Assembly: GCA_900078375.1 (NCBI GenBank)
Contig: FLQS01000011.1
Location: 62,001-126,000 of the forward strand
Length of the DNA stretch: 64,000 bases
Direction of reading: 5' to 3'
Source of the DNA: an uncultured Mycobacterium sp.
Lineage (GTDB): Bacteria > Actinomycetota > Actinomycetes > Mycobacteriales > Mycobacteriaceae
Each line of letters starts with the position of its first letter. Positions within the stretch are counted from its first letter, which is position 1. The notes beneath the pieces were generated by a model, which was not told the DNA's origin, searched no databases, and saw only the letters and a program-made list of their open reading frames with translations. Both the position numbers and the translations under genes were made by a program. Shown here piece by piece: positions 48,170 through 57,025 of this stretch.

Positions 48170-48829
48170 TCAGGCTGCGGCGGTGACGACGATCGAATCG
48201 TTCGAGGTGTCCCAGGCCTTCATGAAGGAGGGTACGGAGATCGCCGTGTTCGCCTCGTCGGCGGCGGGATCGTTGAGGTGCACGACGTTTTTGTTGGTGT
48301 CGACGCCGGTGACCACCACGAAATGGTCGGCGGCGGTCCGCTGGTCGCTGGAATCCTCGACGATCGCGTAGTTGACGAAGGCGATGACCTTGCGGCCGGC
48401 GCCGAGGTACTGCTCGAGGGCGTTCAAGCCGGTGGCGTCGGGTCCCGATGTATCGCTGTTCACCGCTTTGATGCCGTAGTGCTTGAACAGGGTCGGCAGA
48501 TCTCCGACCGAGATACCACCGTCATTTGGCTTGTAGATCTTGGTGCCGGGGTTCACCTCGGACGGTGTCTGCTCGGCCACCATGAGGATCTGCGCCTCGG
48601 TCGGCCGGTCGCCGGTGAGCTGGCCGACGATATCGGCCACCGACATCGCCCCGCAGTTGTCTTCCAGCGACTGCGCCGCCCAGAACGGCGCCGCCGCCGC
48701 GGGATCGCCGTAGACACCATTTTGGGAACCGGAACCGGACGGATCGGCGAGCGCAATGCCATGCCCCAGCGCGATCGTCAGCGCCGCGACGAACGCCACC
48801 GCACCCGAGCGCACAAGTGATCCGACCAT
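48170..48829 (-). CDS. Secreted C39-like peptidase-family protein
   Basis: 219-residue exported protein. Residues 1-28 form a signal peptide (VRSGAVAFVAALTIALGHGIALA). The papain-like C39 layout is visible: Cys59 in EDNCGAMSVADIVGQLTG, His168 in AADHFVVVTGVD and Asp186 in VHLNDPA. C39 enzymes cut Gly-Gly leaders; here it is a single exported domain of unknown target, not a bacteriocin transporter. Start at ATG 48829; ATG 48871 is possible but would put 14 polar residues before the signal peptide and reduce the gap to dapC to 26 bp. Confidence 0.85.
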   Translation of the reverse strand: MVGSLVRSGAVAFVAALTIALGHGIALADPSGSGSQNGVYGDPAAAAPFWAAQSLEDNCGAMSVADIVGQLTGDRPTEAQILMVAEQTPSEVNPGTKIYKPNDGGISVGDLPTLFKHYGIKAVNSDTSGPDATGLNALEQYLGAGRKVIAFVNYAIVEDSSDQRTAADHFVVVTGVDTNKNVVHLNDPAADEANTAISVPSFMKAWDTSNDSIVVTAAA

Positions 48830-48883
48830 CCGCCGATGGTAATTGACGAAACCGCAGATCAACTGCGTCATCTGCGCAATAGG

Positions 48884-48889
48884 TAGGCT
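48884..48889 (+). promoter_or_regulatory. Putative -10 (TAGGCT) of leaderless dapC
   Basis: TAGGCT ends 8 nt before ATG 48898, the same hexamer as before serC; no ribosome site lies between. Confidence 0.45.
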
Positions 48890-48897
48890 CCCCGGCT

Positions 48898-50082
48898 ATG
48901 ACGGTCCAGCGGCTGCAGCCGTACGCGGTGACCATTTTCGCCGAGATGTCGGCACTCGCCGCGCGCATCGGCGCGGTGAACCTGGGCCAGGGCTTCCCGG
49001 ACGAGGACGGTCCGGCCGGCATGCTGGAGGCGGCCCGGAAGGCGATCGCCGAGGGGGTCAACCAATACCCGCCGGGGCTGGGCATCGCCCCGCTGCGCGA
49101 GGCCATCGCCGCCCAGCGCAAGCGGCAGTATGGCGTGGAGTACGACCCGGAGTCCGAGGTGCTGGTCACTGTCGGCGCCACCGAGGCGATCGCTGCCGCC
49201 GTCATCGGCCTGGTCGAGCCGGGCTCGGAGGTGCTGCTGATCGAGCCGTTCTACGACTCGTACTCCCCCGTGATCGCGATGGCGGGCTGCCAGCGGGTGC
49301 CGGTGCCGCTGGTGCCTGACGGCCGTGGTTTCACCCTCGACATCGACGCCCTTCGGGCCGCGGTGACGCCGCGGACCCGGGCGCTGATCGTCAACTCACC
49401 ACACAACCCCACCGGCATGGTGCTCTCCGACCACGATTTGCGGGCCTTGGCGGCGCTCGCCGTCGAGGCGGATCTGCTGGTGATCACCGACGAGGTCTAC
49501 GAGCACCTGGTCTTTGACGGCAAGCGGCATCTGCCGCTGGCGGCCTACCCCGGGATGGCGCAGCGGACGGTGACGATCTCGAGTGCAGCCAAGATGTTCA
49601 ACTGCACCGGCTGGAAGATCGGCTGGGCTTGTGGCGCTCCGGATCTGATCGCCGGGGTACGGGCGGCCAAGCAATACCTCACTTATGTGGGGGGTGCACC
49701 GTTCCAGCCCGCGGTGGCGCACGCGCTGAATTTCGAGGAAGCGTGGGTGGGCGCGCTGCGGGATTCGTTGCAGGCCAAGCGCGATCGGCTGGCGGCGGCG
49801 TTGACCGAACTGGGATTCGGCGTGCACGACAGTGCCGGCACCTACTTCCTGTGCGCCGACCCGCGTCCGCTCGGCTATTCCGACAGCACCGCGTTCTGCG
49901 CGGAGCTACCGGAACGGGCCGGGGTGGCGGCCATCCCGATGTCGGCGTTCTGCGATCCGGCCTCTCCGCATATCGGAGCGTGGAATCACCTGGTGCGCTT
50001 CGCTTTCTGCAAACGCGACGACACCCTCGACGAAGCCATCCGGCGGCTCGGTGCGTTACAGGGCGGCCGCGACCTCCCATAG
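48898..50082 (+). CDS. dapC: N-succinyldiaminopimelate aminotransferase
   Basis: Class I/II PLP aminotransferase of 394 residues in the lysine/meso-DAP branch that feeds peptidoglycan synthesis. Visible: NLGQGFPDEDGP (substrate loop), VGATEAI, YDSYSPV, SPHNPTG (168-174), DEVYEHL (198-204) and the Schiff-base Lys232 in SSAAKMFNCTGWKIGW. It corresponds to Rv0858c DapC in sequence and place; a kynurenine-aminotransferase-like annotation is the main alternative. Its end overlaps the convergent LLM gene by 27 bp. Confidence 0.9.
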   Translation: MTVQRLQPYAVTIFAEMSALAARIGAVNLGQGFPDEDGPAGMLEAARKAIAEGVNQYPPGLGIAPLREAIAAQRKRQYGVEYDPESEVLVTVGATEAIAAAVIGLVEPGSEVLLIEPFYDSYSPVIAMAGCQRVPVPLVPDGRGFTLDIDALRAAVTPRTRALIVNSPHNPTGMVLSDHDLRALAALAVEADLLVITDEVYEHLVFDGKRHLPLAAYPGMAQRTVTISSAAKMFNCTGWKIGWACGAPDLIAGVRAAKQYLTYVGGAPFQPAVAHALNFEEAWVGALRDSLQAKRDRLAAALTELGFGVHDSAGTYFLCADPRPLGYSDSTAFCAELPERAGVAAIPMSAFCDPASPHIGAWNHLVRFAFCKRDDTLDEAIRRLGALQGGRDLP

Positions 50083-50970
50083 CGGCTGCGGCGACACGTC
50101 CTGCGACCGCAGCGGGCTCAGCACCAGATCGGTTGCGCCCGCGTCGAGATAGGACCGCAGCTGGCGCACCACGGCGCCTACCGAACCGACCGCGGCGAGG
50201 TCGGCCACGTTGTCGACACCTTCGCGGGCAATGACGTTCCGGTACGACGGGATGGTCGTGTAGAAGCCGAGTTCCTCTGCGGCAACGGCACGCCCGGCGG
50301 CCTCGTCGTCGGTGACCAGAACCGGCACGGCGGCGATGACGCGCGGCCGGGGACGGCCCGCCTCGGCGGCGGCCTTGCCGAGGACGGGCACGATGAATTC
50401 GCCGATGGTGCGCGGCCCGGCCAGATACGGCAGTGTCCCGTCAGCCAGCTCACCGGTGACCGCCAGCGCCTTGGGTCCCATCGCCGCCACATACACCGGC
50501 ACCGGTCTGCCGCCCGGTACCGCGACATCCCACGCCGGGGCGGCGGACAGCTCCGATCCGTGGAAATCGACTGTGCCAGTGTCGAATACCGATCGCAGCA
50601 CGGTCAAATGCTCACGCAGCCGGGTGATGGTGTTGGGCCAGGACTGGCCGAAGGCCACCCGCTCCGGTTCGTGAGCGCCGAGTCCGAGGCCGAGGCTGAA
50701 GTTGCCGTGGCTGGCGGCCTGCGCAGTCTGTGCCAGCGAAGCGACGATCAGCGGGTGGCGCGGATTCAGCGGCACCACCGAGGTTCCCACGCCGAGCCCG
50801 GGCACCGCGGCGCCGACCACCCCGGCCAGTGCGATGGCGTCAAGGTCGAAGCGTTGGGCGAACCACACCTGCCGAACGCCAGCGGCGTAAGCATTGCGGG
50901 CTTGGTCGATGACATCGTCCACGGCATTGTCGGCAGCAGGATTCGGCAGCAGCACCACTCCGGTCGTCAT
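50056..50970 (-). CDS. LLM-class F420-dependent oxidoreductase (second)
   Basis: 304-residue luciferase-like protein with VRQVWFAQRFDLDAIALAGVVGAAVPGLGVGTSVVPLNPRHP at the N-terminus, NFSLGLGLGAHEPERVAFG, and PVYVAAMGPKALAVTGELADG in the cofactor region (TIGR03620-like group). Expected to use F420; substrate unknown. ATG 50970. It is the last gene of a minus-strand run SRPBCC - CoA transferase - SRPBCC - LLM. Confidence 0.87.
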   Translation of the reverse strand: MTTGVVLLPNPAADNAVDDVIDQARNAYAAGVRQVWFAQRFDLDAIALAGVVGAAVPGLGVGTSVVPLNPRHPLIVASLAQTAQAASHGNFSLGLGLGAHEPERVAFGQSWPNTITRLREHLTVLRSVFDTGTVDFHGSELSAAPAWDVAVPGGRPVPVYVAAMGPKALAVTGELADGTLPYLAGPRTIGEFIVPVLGKAAAEAGRPRPRVIAAVPVLVTDDEAAGRAVAAEELGFYTTIPSYRNVIAREGVDNVADLAAVGSVGAVVRQLRSYLDAGATDLVLSPLRSQDVSPQPLWEVAAAL

Positions 50971-51010
50971 GCATCAGCCCAACACGACCGGGACCCCCGG
51001 ACATTCCGAT

Positions 51011-51475
51011 CTAATCGGGCTGAAGTGAACCCTTGCCGGTCAGCACGAAGAGCCGCAGGCCTTCGGTCGCCGCCGCGAGCACCGCCTTCTTGGCGCGCTT
51101 GACCAGGAAAAGCGGCAGCGGCGTGGACGGTTCCAGGGTGAGGTCGAACCGAACCCGGGTCGCCTCGCCCTCCCGCTGCAGGGTGTACTCGCCATGCTGA
51201 GCATGTTGTTGTGCGGTCCGGTCGGCGTCCCAGACCACCCAGTCCCGGCCCCAGTGGTACTCGAGGATCTCGTGATCGATCAGCCCGAGCAGGCGGACGG
51301 TGACCTTGACCAGCCGCGGCCGTCCGTCGGGATAGCGATCCACGACATGGGCATGCTTGTGGATCGACGACCACGTCGGCACCGCCTCGACATCGGCGAG
51401 CGCGTCGAGAACAGCCTCCGGCGGGGCGTCGATCACGATCTCGCGTGATGCCCGAACCGCCACACCAGCAAACAT
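51011..51475 (-). CDS. SRPBCC-family protein (Rv0857-like)
   Basis: 154-residue helix-grip protein: SREIVIDAPPEAVLDALADVEAVPTWSSIHKHAHVVDRYPDGRPRLVKVTV at the N-terminus and a long C-terminal helix PLFLVKRAKKAVLAAATEGLRLFVL. It is a paralogue of the SRPBCC gene on the other side of the CoA transferase. It probably binds a hydrophobic acyl or lipid ligand. Start at ATG 51475; GTG 51481 is equally open. Confidence 0.87.
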   Translation of the reverse strand: MFAGVAVRASREIVIDAPPEAVLDALADVEAVPTWSSIHKHAHVVDRYPDGRPRLVKVTVRLLGLIDHEILEYHWGRDWVVWDADRTAQQHAQHGEYTLQREGEATRVRFDLTLEPSTPLPLFLVKRAKKAVLAAATEGLRLFVLTGKGSLQPD

Positions 51476-51521
51476 AGCCACCGAAACGTCGCGCTGTGTC
51501 GGCTTTGGCTCAGTTCGCCGA

Positions 51522-52631
51522 TTACCAGCCGATCTCGGTCACCGGAGTCGTTTCCTGTGGCGGCGGGCCGACGGGGCCGGTAACGCTGCGGGAGAATCGC
51601 GGCGCGGGTGCGGCCTGCTCGGTGCCGTCGACGTCGATCACCGTTCGGCGCGCCAAAAGGTGTTCGTTCGAGGCGGCCTCGGTCCAGCTGAGCACGGGCG
51701 TGACGCACGCGTCAGTCCCGGCGAAGATCGCCGTCCACTCGTTGCGGGTCTTGCCGGCGAAGACCGCCGTGAATAGCTCCCGCATCTCGGGGTAGCGGGC
51801 GACGTCGAACTGATGGGGTACGTCGTCGGCCGAAAGACCCAGCCCTGCCAGCAACTGGGCGAAGAACTGCGGTTCGATCGCGCCCACGGCCATGTAGCCG
51901 CCGTCGGCGGTCGTGTAGGTCCGGTAGTAGGGCGCGCCCCCGTCGAGCAGGAACGACTCGCGCTGGTCCTTGAGCGAGCCGGTCGCCTTCATCGTCCACA
52001 TCATCTGCGACAGGACGCTGACCCCGTCGACCATCGCGGCGTCGATCACCTGGCCCTGGCCGGACTTCTCCCGCTCGTAGAGGGCGGCGGCGATGCCGAG
52101 CAGCACCAGCATCGAGCCGCCCCCGAAATCGGCGACGAGGTTCAGCGGCGCGACCGGCGGGCGGTCGCGGTATCCGATCGCGCTGAGCGCTCCGGTCTGC
52201 GACAGGTAGTTGATGTCGTGGCCGGCGGTCGACGCCAGCGGGCCGTCCTGCCCCCAGCCGGTGATGCGGGCGAAGATCAGTCGGGGGTTGACCGCCGCGC
52301 AGTCGTCGGGTCCGATGCCGAGGCGCTCACAGGTGCCGGGGCGAAAGCAGTCCAGCAGGACATCGGCTTTCGCCGCCAGGTCCAGCAGCGCACCCGGTTC
52401 GGATTTGACGTCGAGGTCGACGACCCGCTTCCCGCGGTGCAGCAGGTCGACGTTCTCGGCCGGCATCGCCAAGCTTCTGCTAGTCCCGTCGCTTCGCTCG
52501 CCCCGGCTGGGCCTGCGCACCCGCACCACGTCCGCGCCAAGGTCCGCCAGGATCATCCCGGCATGCGGTCCGGGCCCGATGCCGCCGAGCTCGATCACTC
52601 TCACCCCGGCCAGGGGTCCGGTATTCGTCAC
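51522..52631 (-). CDS. far: CaiB/BaiF-type CoA transferase / alpha-methylacyl-CoA racemase-like
   Basis: 369-residue family III CoA transferase. The opening [108 protein letters not shown] and [15 protein letters not shown] (catalytic Asp region) closely match the mycobacterial racemase group. It epimerises 2-methylacyl-CoA or transfers CoA; corresponds to Rv0855 far. Start at GTG 52631. Residues ~43-55 ([12 protein letters not shown]) are an insertion coded by a GAGCGAAGCGA-type repeat. Confidence 0.9.
   Translation of the reverse strand: MTNTGPLAGVRVIELGGIGPGPHAGMILADLGADVVRVRRPSRGERSDGTSRSLAMPAENVDLLHRGKRVVDLDVKSEPGALLDLAAKADVLLDCFRPGTCERLGIGPDDCAAVNPRLIFARITGWGQDGPLASTAGHDINYLSQTGALSAIGYRDRPPVAPLNLVADFGGGSMLVLLGIAAALYEREKSGQGQVIDAAMVDGVSVLSQMMWTMKATGSLKDQRESFLLDGGAPYYRTYTTADGGYMAVGAIEPQFFAQLLAGLGLSADDVPHQFDVARYPEMRELFTAVFAGKTRNEWTAIFAGTDACVTPVLSWTEAASNEHLLARRTVIDVDGTEQAAPAPRFSRSVTGPVGPPPQETTPVTEIGW
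52481..52520 (-). repeat. GAGCGAAGCGA-type repeat inside far
   Basis: On the minus strand CCGGGGCGAGCGAAGCGACG is followed by GGACTAGC. It shares the GAGCGAAGCGAC core with the repeats at 31775 and 61541, and adds about 13 residues to the protein without breaking the frame. Confidence 0.6.
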
Positions 52632-52645
52632 TGCCGTAAGGTAAC

Positions 52646-53089
52646 TCAGCCGCCCTTTTTGACCTTCAACACCTGCTTGCGCAGTCCGTCGGTGGCGGTT
52701 TCCATCGCACCCTTGATGGTGCGCTTGACGACGAAACCGGGCAGCGGCACAGCCAGATCGATGGACAGGTCGAAGCGCAGCTTGGTCTTGTCGCCGTCGG
52801 GGGTCAGCGTGTATTTGGCGTCCTGGGTCCGCAATTGGCCGGCCTTGACCAGCGTCCAGCTCACCACGTTGTCGGCCCAGGTGTATTCGACGATCTGCTC
52901 GTCGGTCAGCCCCGCCGCCTTGATCTTCATCTTGACCTTGCGCGGCCTGCCGTCGTCGTAGGCCTCCAGGACCTCCGCACTCTGATACTGCGGCGACCAC
53001 GTCGGCGTCGAGGCGACGTCGGCGATCACGTCGAGAATTTCGTCGGGGGTTGCCTCGATCACGACCTCACGGGAATCTTTGACTGCCAT
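52646..53089 (-). CDS. SRPBCC-family protein (Rv0854-like)
   Basis: 147-residue helix-grip protein: [52 protein letters not shown], then [56 protein letters not shown]. Clear paralogue of the gene at 51011. Start at ATG 53089. It follows mceF by 46 bp on the same strand and could be transcribed with the mce genes. Confidence 0.9.
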   Translation of the reverse strand: MAVKDSREVVIEATPDEILDVIADVASTPTWSPQYQSAEVLEAYDDGRPRKVKMKIKAAGLTDEQIVEYTWADNVVSWTLVKAGQLRTQDAKYTLTPDGDKTKLRFDLSIDLAVPLPGFVVKRTIKGAMETATDGLRKQVLKVKKGG

Positions 53090-53135
53090 GGCGTGACCAT
53101 AGCGAGGCGGACGGCGCCGGGGAAGGTATTGACCG

Positions 53136-54593
53136 TTACGACCCGGGCGGCGCCAGCATCGACTGCCAGGTCTTGTTCCCCGGGTGAGCCAGATCGCCCT
53201 GGGTGTAGCGCTTGCCGTCCGGGCCGACGTAGTCACCGGTGGCCGGGTCGTACGGGACGAAGGCCACCGGCGGCGGTGCGGTGCCGGTGCCCAGCGGCGG
53301 TGGCAGCCGCGGGTCGGCGCCCGGCGGATATTGCGGTACGCCTTGGCCGGAGAACGTCGCGTTCGGGTCGCCCTTCCAGTTGAAGCCGTCGTTCAGCGGC
53401 ACATAGTTCTCGTTGCTTTCGCACATCTCGATGGTCGGGGCGCGCTTGGCCGGATTGTTCTCACACGGAATATTGCGCACGCCACGGACATTCATATCGG
53501 AGTCCTGCGGGATCCGGCAGTACAGGTCGCCGGCGGGACGCTCCGGGTAGTCGACGTCCGACGGTGACCGCTGTTGATCGACCGGCAGGAAGCCGGTGTT
53601 GCACGGCGGCGGCAGGTTGAGGTTGAGATTGAAGTCGAGATAGATGCCGCGGTAGGGCTGTTTGACTCCGGAGTCGGCCACCGCGATGGCCTGCATCACG
53701 GAGGTGCCCTGCGGGAAGAGCACGAGCAGCTGTTCGATGTCGTTGCGGTAGGTGACCGCGATGTCGCCGAGGCTCACCATATTGGCCAGCAGCACCGGCA
53801 GGGCGGGGGCGATGCGGTCGAACAGTGCCCTGCCCTCCTCCAAGGCTGGCCCACCGGTGTTGAGGAGGTCGGCGAACGCGCGGTCCTGGGCCTTGAACTG
53901 CCCAGTGATCGAGGCCATGTGCGCGGCCCACGCGGCGATCGAATCGGAGGTCTGCACCTGGGAATTCAGCACCGCGGGCGACTGGTCGATCAGCTCGGTC
54001 AGCGGCCCGACGGTCTTGCCGCCCTCGATGGCCAGCGCCGTGGATCCGTCGACGATGCGGGACAGTTCGGGTCCAAGGCCGCCGACGGCCGTGGCCGCCT
54101 CGTCCACGACGGTGCGCAGGTTGTCCTGCGGAATCGCCTGCAGCGCAGTGTTGGTCGCGTCGAGCAGCCGGCCGATATCGGGCGGAGTCTGGACTTCGGC
54201 GGCGGGGATGACATCGCCGTCGCGCAGTTTCGCGCTCGCGCCGGGTTGCGGGGTGAGTTCCAGGAACTGTTCACCCACCGCCGAACGACTGTGTACGGCC
54301 GCAGTGACCGGACCTGGAATCGGTTGGCTCGAGTCAAGTTTCAGGGCTGCGCGCACTCCGGTGCGGGTGACGTCGATCGATTCGACCCGGCCGACCTCGG
54401 TGCCGCGATAGGTCACCACCGATGTCGGGTACAGCCCGCCCGAGACGGGCAGCTCCACGGTGACGTGGTAGCGCCCGATCCCGAACAACGCGGGCAGCTT
54501 GATGAACCCGAAGGCCATCACCCCGACGGAGATGAGGGTGACGGTGCCCAGGATGGCCAGCTGGGTCCAGACCTGTCGCGAGAGTCGCAGCAT
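53136..54593 (-). CDS. Mce-family protein MceF
   Basis: 485-residue last subunit of the mce operon. One N-terminal membrane helix (QLAILGTVTLISVGVMAFGFIKL), an MlaD/MCE domain from ~40 (YHVTVELPVSGGLYPTSVVTYRGTEVGRVESID), then a long helical region to ~330 and a Pro-rich C-terminus. MCE proteins form a hexameric tube carrying lipids from the outer envelope to the YrbE permease. ATG 54593 begins one base after the mceE stop. Confidence 0.93.
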   Translation of the reverse strand: MLRLSRQVWTQLAILGTVTLISVGVMAFGFIKLPALFGIGRYHVTVELPVSGGLYPTSVVTYRGTEVGRVESIDVTRTGVRAALKLDSSQPIPGPVTAAVHSRSAVGEQFLELTPQPGASAKLRDGDVIPAAEVQTPPDIGRLLDATNTALQAIPQDNLRTVVDEAATAVGGLGPELSRIVDGSTALAIEGGKTVGPLTELIDQSPAVLNSQVQTSDSIAAWAAHMASITGQFKAQDRAFADLLNTGGPALEEGRALFDRIAPALPVLLANMVSLGDIAVTYRNDIEQLLVLFPQGTSVMQAIAVADSGVKQPYRGIYLDFNLNLNLPPPCNTGFLPVDQQRSPSDVDYPERPAGDLYCRIPQDSDMNVRGVRNIPCENNPAKRAPTIEMCESNENYVPLNDGFNWKGDPNATFSGQGVPQYPPGADPRLPPPLGTGTAPPPVAFVPYDPATGDYVGPDGKRYTQGDLAHPGNKTWQSMLAPPGS

Positions 54594-54594
54594 G

Positions 54595-55716
54595 TCAGTA
54601 CCCGCCCCAGTGGTAGGGCGCGATCAACGGATTGACCGCCGTGTACGGGCTCGGCATCTGGCCGATGGTTCGGCCCCACTGCATTTCGAGTTCGGTCAGA
54701 TTGCCTTCCCACCGGGTGCCGGTGAACAGGCTGCTGTCGATGCGGCTGAGAGTGAGATCGATGACCAGGGTGATGTTCGCGAAGTCGCCGCGAAACCAGT
54801 TGGGGATGGTGCTTTTCACCCAGGGATAGGTGGACAGGAAGTCCAACCCCCTGGTCAGCGCCGGCCCGGCGTTGGCGAGTTCGCGCAGGACCGGGGCGAC
54901 ATTGCGCAGGTTGTTCACCAGTGACTGTTTGGTCTGGTGGACGGTGTCGGCCGCGATGGCACCGAACTTCCCCAGTGCGTCGATCGCATTGGCCAGTTTG
55001 GCGCGCGAATCGGCAAGCACCGCAAGCGCTTGCGGGATCGTGGTGAGCGCCTTGTCGACGACTGCATCCTTGGCAGCAACCTGCCCGGCCAGGTCGTTGA
55101 GCCGTTCGGTGGCGGTGATGATGTCGTCGGTCTGCGCATTGAGCTGATCGATGAACGTATCCAGCTGGGTCAGCAGGCTTTTCATATCGTTCTCGCGGCC
55201 GGACAGCGCGGTGGCGAAGGCTTGGTTGATCTCCTGGAGCCGGCCCAGCCCACCACCGTTGAGCAGCACCGACACCGAGGCCAGCGTCTGCTCGGTGGTC
55301 GGATAGGTGCTGGCGCGGGACAAGGGAATCAGCGATCCGTCCGCGAGTTGTCCCTGCGGCGCCTCGTCGGTGGGCGGGGCCAATTCGATGTGCATGGAGC
55401 CGAGCAGGCTGGTCTGCCCGACCTTGGCGGTGCTGTTGGCCGGCAGGTGAACGTCACCGTCGATGCGCATCGTCACCAGGGCGTGCCAGTCCTGGACTTC
55501 GATTTTGGTGACGTTTCCAACGTTGACGTCGGCGACCCGCACCCGGGTGTTCTGCTGGATGGTCACCACGTCGGGCAGCTGCGCCTGGATGGTGTAGGAG
55601 CCGGGCCCGGTGCCGGTGGTGCCCGGCAGGCTCAGCGAATTCAGGCCGCGCCATTCGCATCCGGAGATCGCCGACAGGCACACCACACCGAGCACGACGG
55701 CCACTAGCCGCCTCAT
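54595..55716 (-). CDS. Mce-family lipoprotein MceE
   Basis: 373-residue lipoprotein subunit. The signal peptide ends in the lipobox LSAISGC, with lipidated Cys20 before EWRGLNSLSLPGT. The MCE domain follows (YTIQAQLPDVVTIQQNTRVRVADVNVGNVTKIEV), then helical repeats; the C-terminus LTELEMQWGRTIGQMPSPYTAVNPLIAPYHW is characteristic of MceE/LprK proteins. ATG 55716 overlaps the mceD stop (ATGA). Confidence 0.94.
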   Translation of the reverse strand: MRRLVAVVLGVVCLSAISGCEWRGLNSLSLPGTTGTGPGSYTIQAQLPDVVTIQQNTRVRVADVNVGNVTKIEVQDWHALVTMRIDGDVHLPANSTAKVGQTSLLGSMHIELAPPTDEAPQGQLADGSLIPLSRASTYPTTEQTLASVSVLLNGGGLGRLQEINQAFATALSGRENDMKSLLTQLDTFIDQLNAQTDDIITATERLNDLAGQVAAKDAVVDKALTTIPQALAVLADSRAKLANAIDALGKFGAIAADTVHQTKQSLVNNLRNVAPVLRELANAGPALTRGLDFLSTYPWVKSTIPNWFRGDFANITLVIDLTLSRIDSSLFTGTRWEGNLTELEMQWGRTIGQMPSPYTAVNPLIAPYHWGGY

Positions 55717-57023
55717 GGTGGGCCGCCCGGCACCATCAAGCCGGCAAGTCCCTGACCGGGATCGGTCGAGGTGGCCGGGGGAACGGGTGATTCGGCGGCC
55801 AGCGCGTCGGCGGCATCGGTGGGTGGCGCGGGCGCGGCCGGCGGTAGGTGCGGGTTGAGCCGGTCCTCGCTGTAGGTGATTTCGTTGGGTCGCGCGACCG
55901 TGCCGACGAAGGGGTTGATTCCCAGCGGCGGGTAATTGTACTGCCGGTTCTTGATGATCGGCGCAAGGTACTGCGTGCACAGTTTCGCGGACTGCTCAGC
56001 GCCTTCGCGTGCCGCAGATTGGATTGAGCTGCAGATGAATTGGACTGTATCAGCGAAGTTCACCGGGGCCAGGATGCCGGTGATGGCGCTCTGGGCCGGC
56101 TGATAGATGTTGGTGAAGTTAGAAAAGACCGTCGGTGCGATGTGGAGGGCCTGTTTGATGTCGCCACGGCTGTCGTTCAGTGCGGTGGTGATCGCGTTGA
56201 GGTGATCGAAGGTCACCCCGAGGCCTTCTCTGTTCTCGGCGACGAAACCGCGTAGGTCGTTGACCGCGCCGTCGAGGCCGTGGGTGGCGTCGGCGATCTC
56301 GTTGGGAGAGTTGGACAGCACGGTGGTGACATCGGCAAGGTTGGTGTTGAACGCGGCGAGCAGATCGCTACTGGACGACAGCGCCGACACCAGCAACTGG
56401 AGGTTGCGCACCGTGCTGAAGATATCGGTGGCGTGGTCGCCCAGCGCGGAGGCGGCTGTCGACAGCTTGATGACGGTGTCGCGCGCAGTGTCGCCCTGCC
56501 CGCGCAGGTTGTCGGCGGTCGTGTTGATGAATTCACCCAGCGGGCTGACGCCACCTGGGGTGGTGGGTTGCAGTGTGTCGGTGAGCTTTTCCAGCTGCCT
56601 GCGCAGGTCGTCCCATTCGACGGGAACCGCGGTGCGCTCGATCGGGATGCTCGCTCCGTCGGCCAGCGTCGGCCCACCGGAGTAGGCCGGAATCAGTTGG
56701 ATCGCGCGCGCCGAGACCAGCGACGGCGAGAGGATCGCCGCCTTGGCGTCGGCGGGCACCTGGTACTGGTTGTCGACGGAGAACGTGACCTTCGCCGAAC
56801 TCGGTTGCGGTTCAATCTTGTCCACTGTCCCGACAGCCACGCCGAGGATGCGGATCTCGTCGCCGGTGTACAGGCCATTGGTATTGGAGAAGTAGGCGAC
56901 ATAGGTGTTGCGCGCGACGGGGTGTCCCCACGGGTTGGCGACAACAACGATCGCGACGGCGAGGGTGACCACCAGGCTCATCGCGGTGAGGATCTGGGTG
57001 AGCCGGCGATGTCGGTTCGGCAT
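55713..57023 (-). CDS. Mce-family protein MceD
   Basis: 436-residue Mce subunit: TM helix ILTAMSLVVTLAVAIVVVANPW, MCE domain with YVAYFSNTNGLYTGDEIRILGVAVGTVDKIEP, helical coiled region with several DxxxxT/N repeats, and a Pro/Ala-rich tail (LPPAAPAPPTDAADA). Start ATG 57023 two bases after the mceC stop. Confidence 0.93.
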   Translation of the reverse strand: MPNRHRRLTQILTAMSLVVTLAVAIVVVANPWGHPVARNTYVAYFSNTNGLYTGDEIRILGVAVGTVDKIEPQPSSAKVTFSVDNQYQVPADAKAAILSPSLVSARAIQLIPAYSGGPTLADGASIPIERTAVPVEWDDLRRQLEKLTDTLQPTTPGGVSPLGEFINTTADNLRGQGDTARDTVIKLSTAASALGDHATDIFSTVRNLQLLVSALSSSSDLLAAFNTNLADVTTVLSNSPNEIADATHGLDGAVNDLRGFVAENREGLGVTFDHLNAITTALNDSRGDIKQALHIAPTVFSNFTNIYQPAQSAITGILAPVNFADTVQFICSSIQSAAREGAEQSAKLCTQYLAPIIKNRQYNYPPLGINPFVGTVARPNEITYSEDRLNPHLPPAAPAPPTDAADALAAESPVPPATSTDPGQGLAGLMVPGGPP

Positions 57024-57025
57024 CG

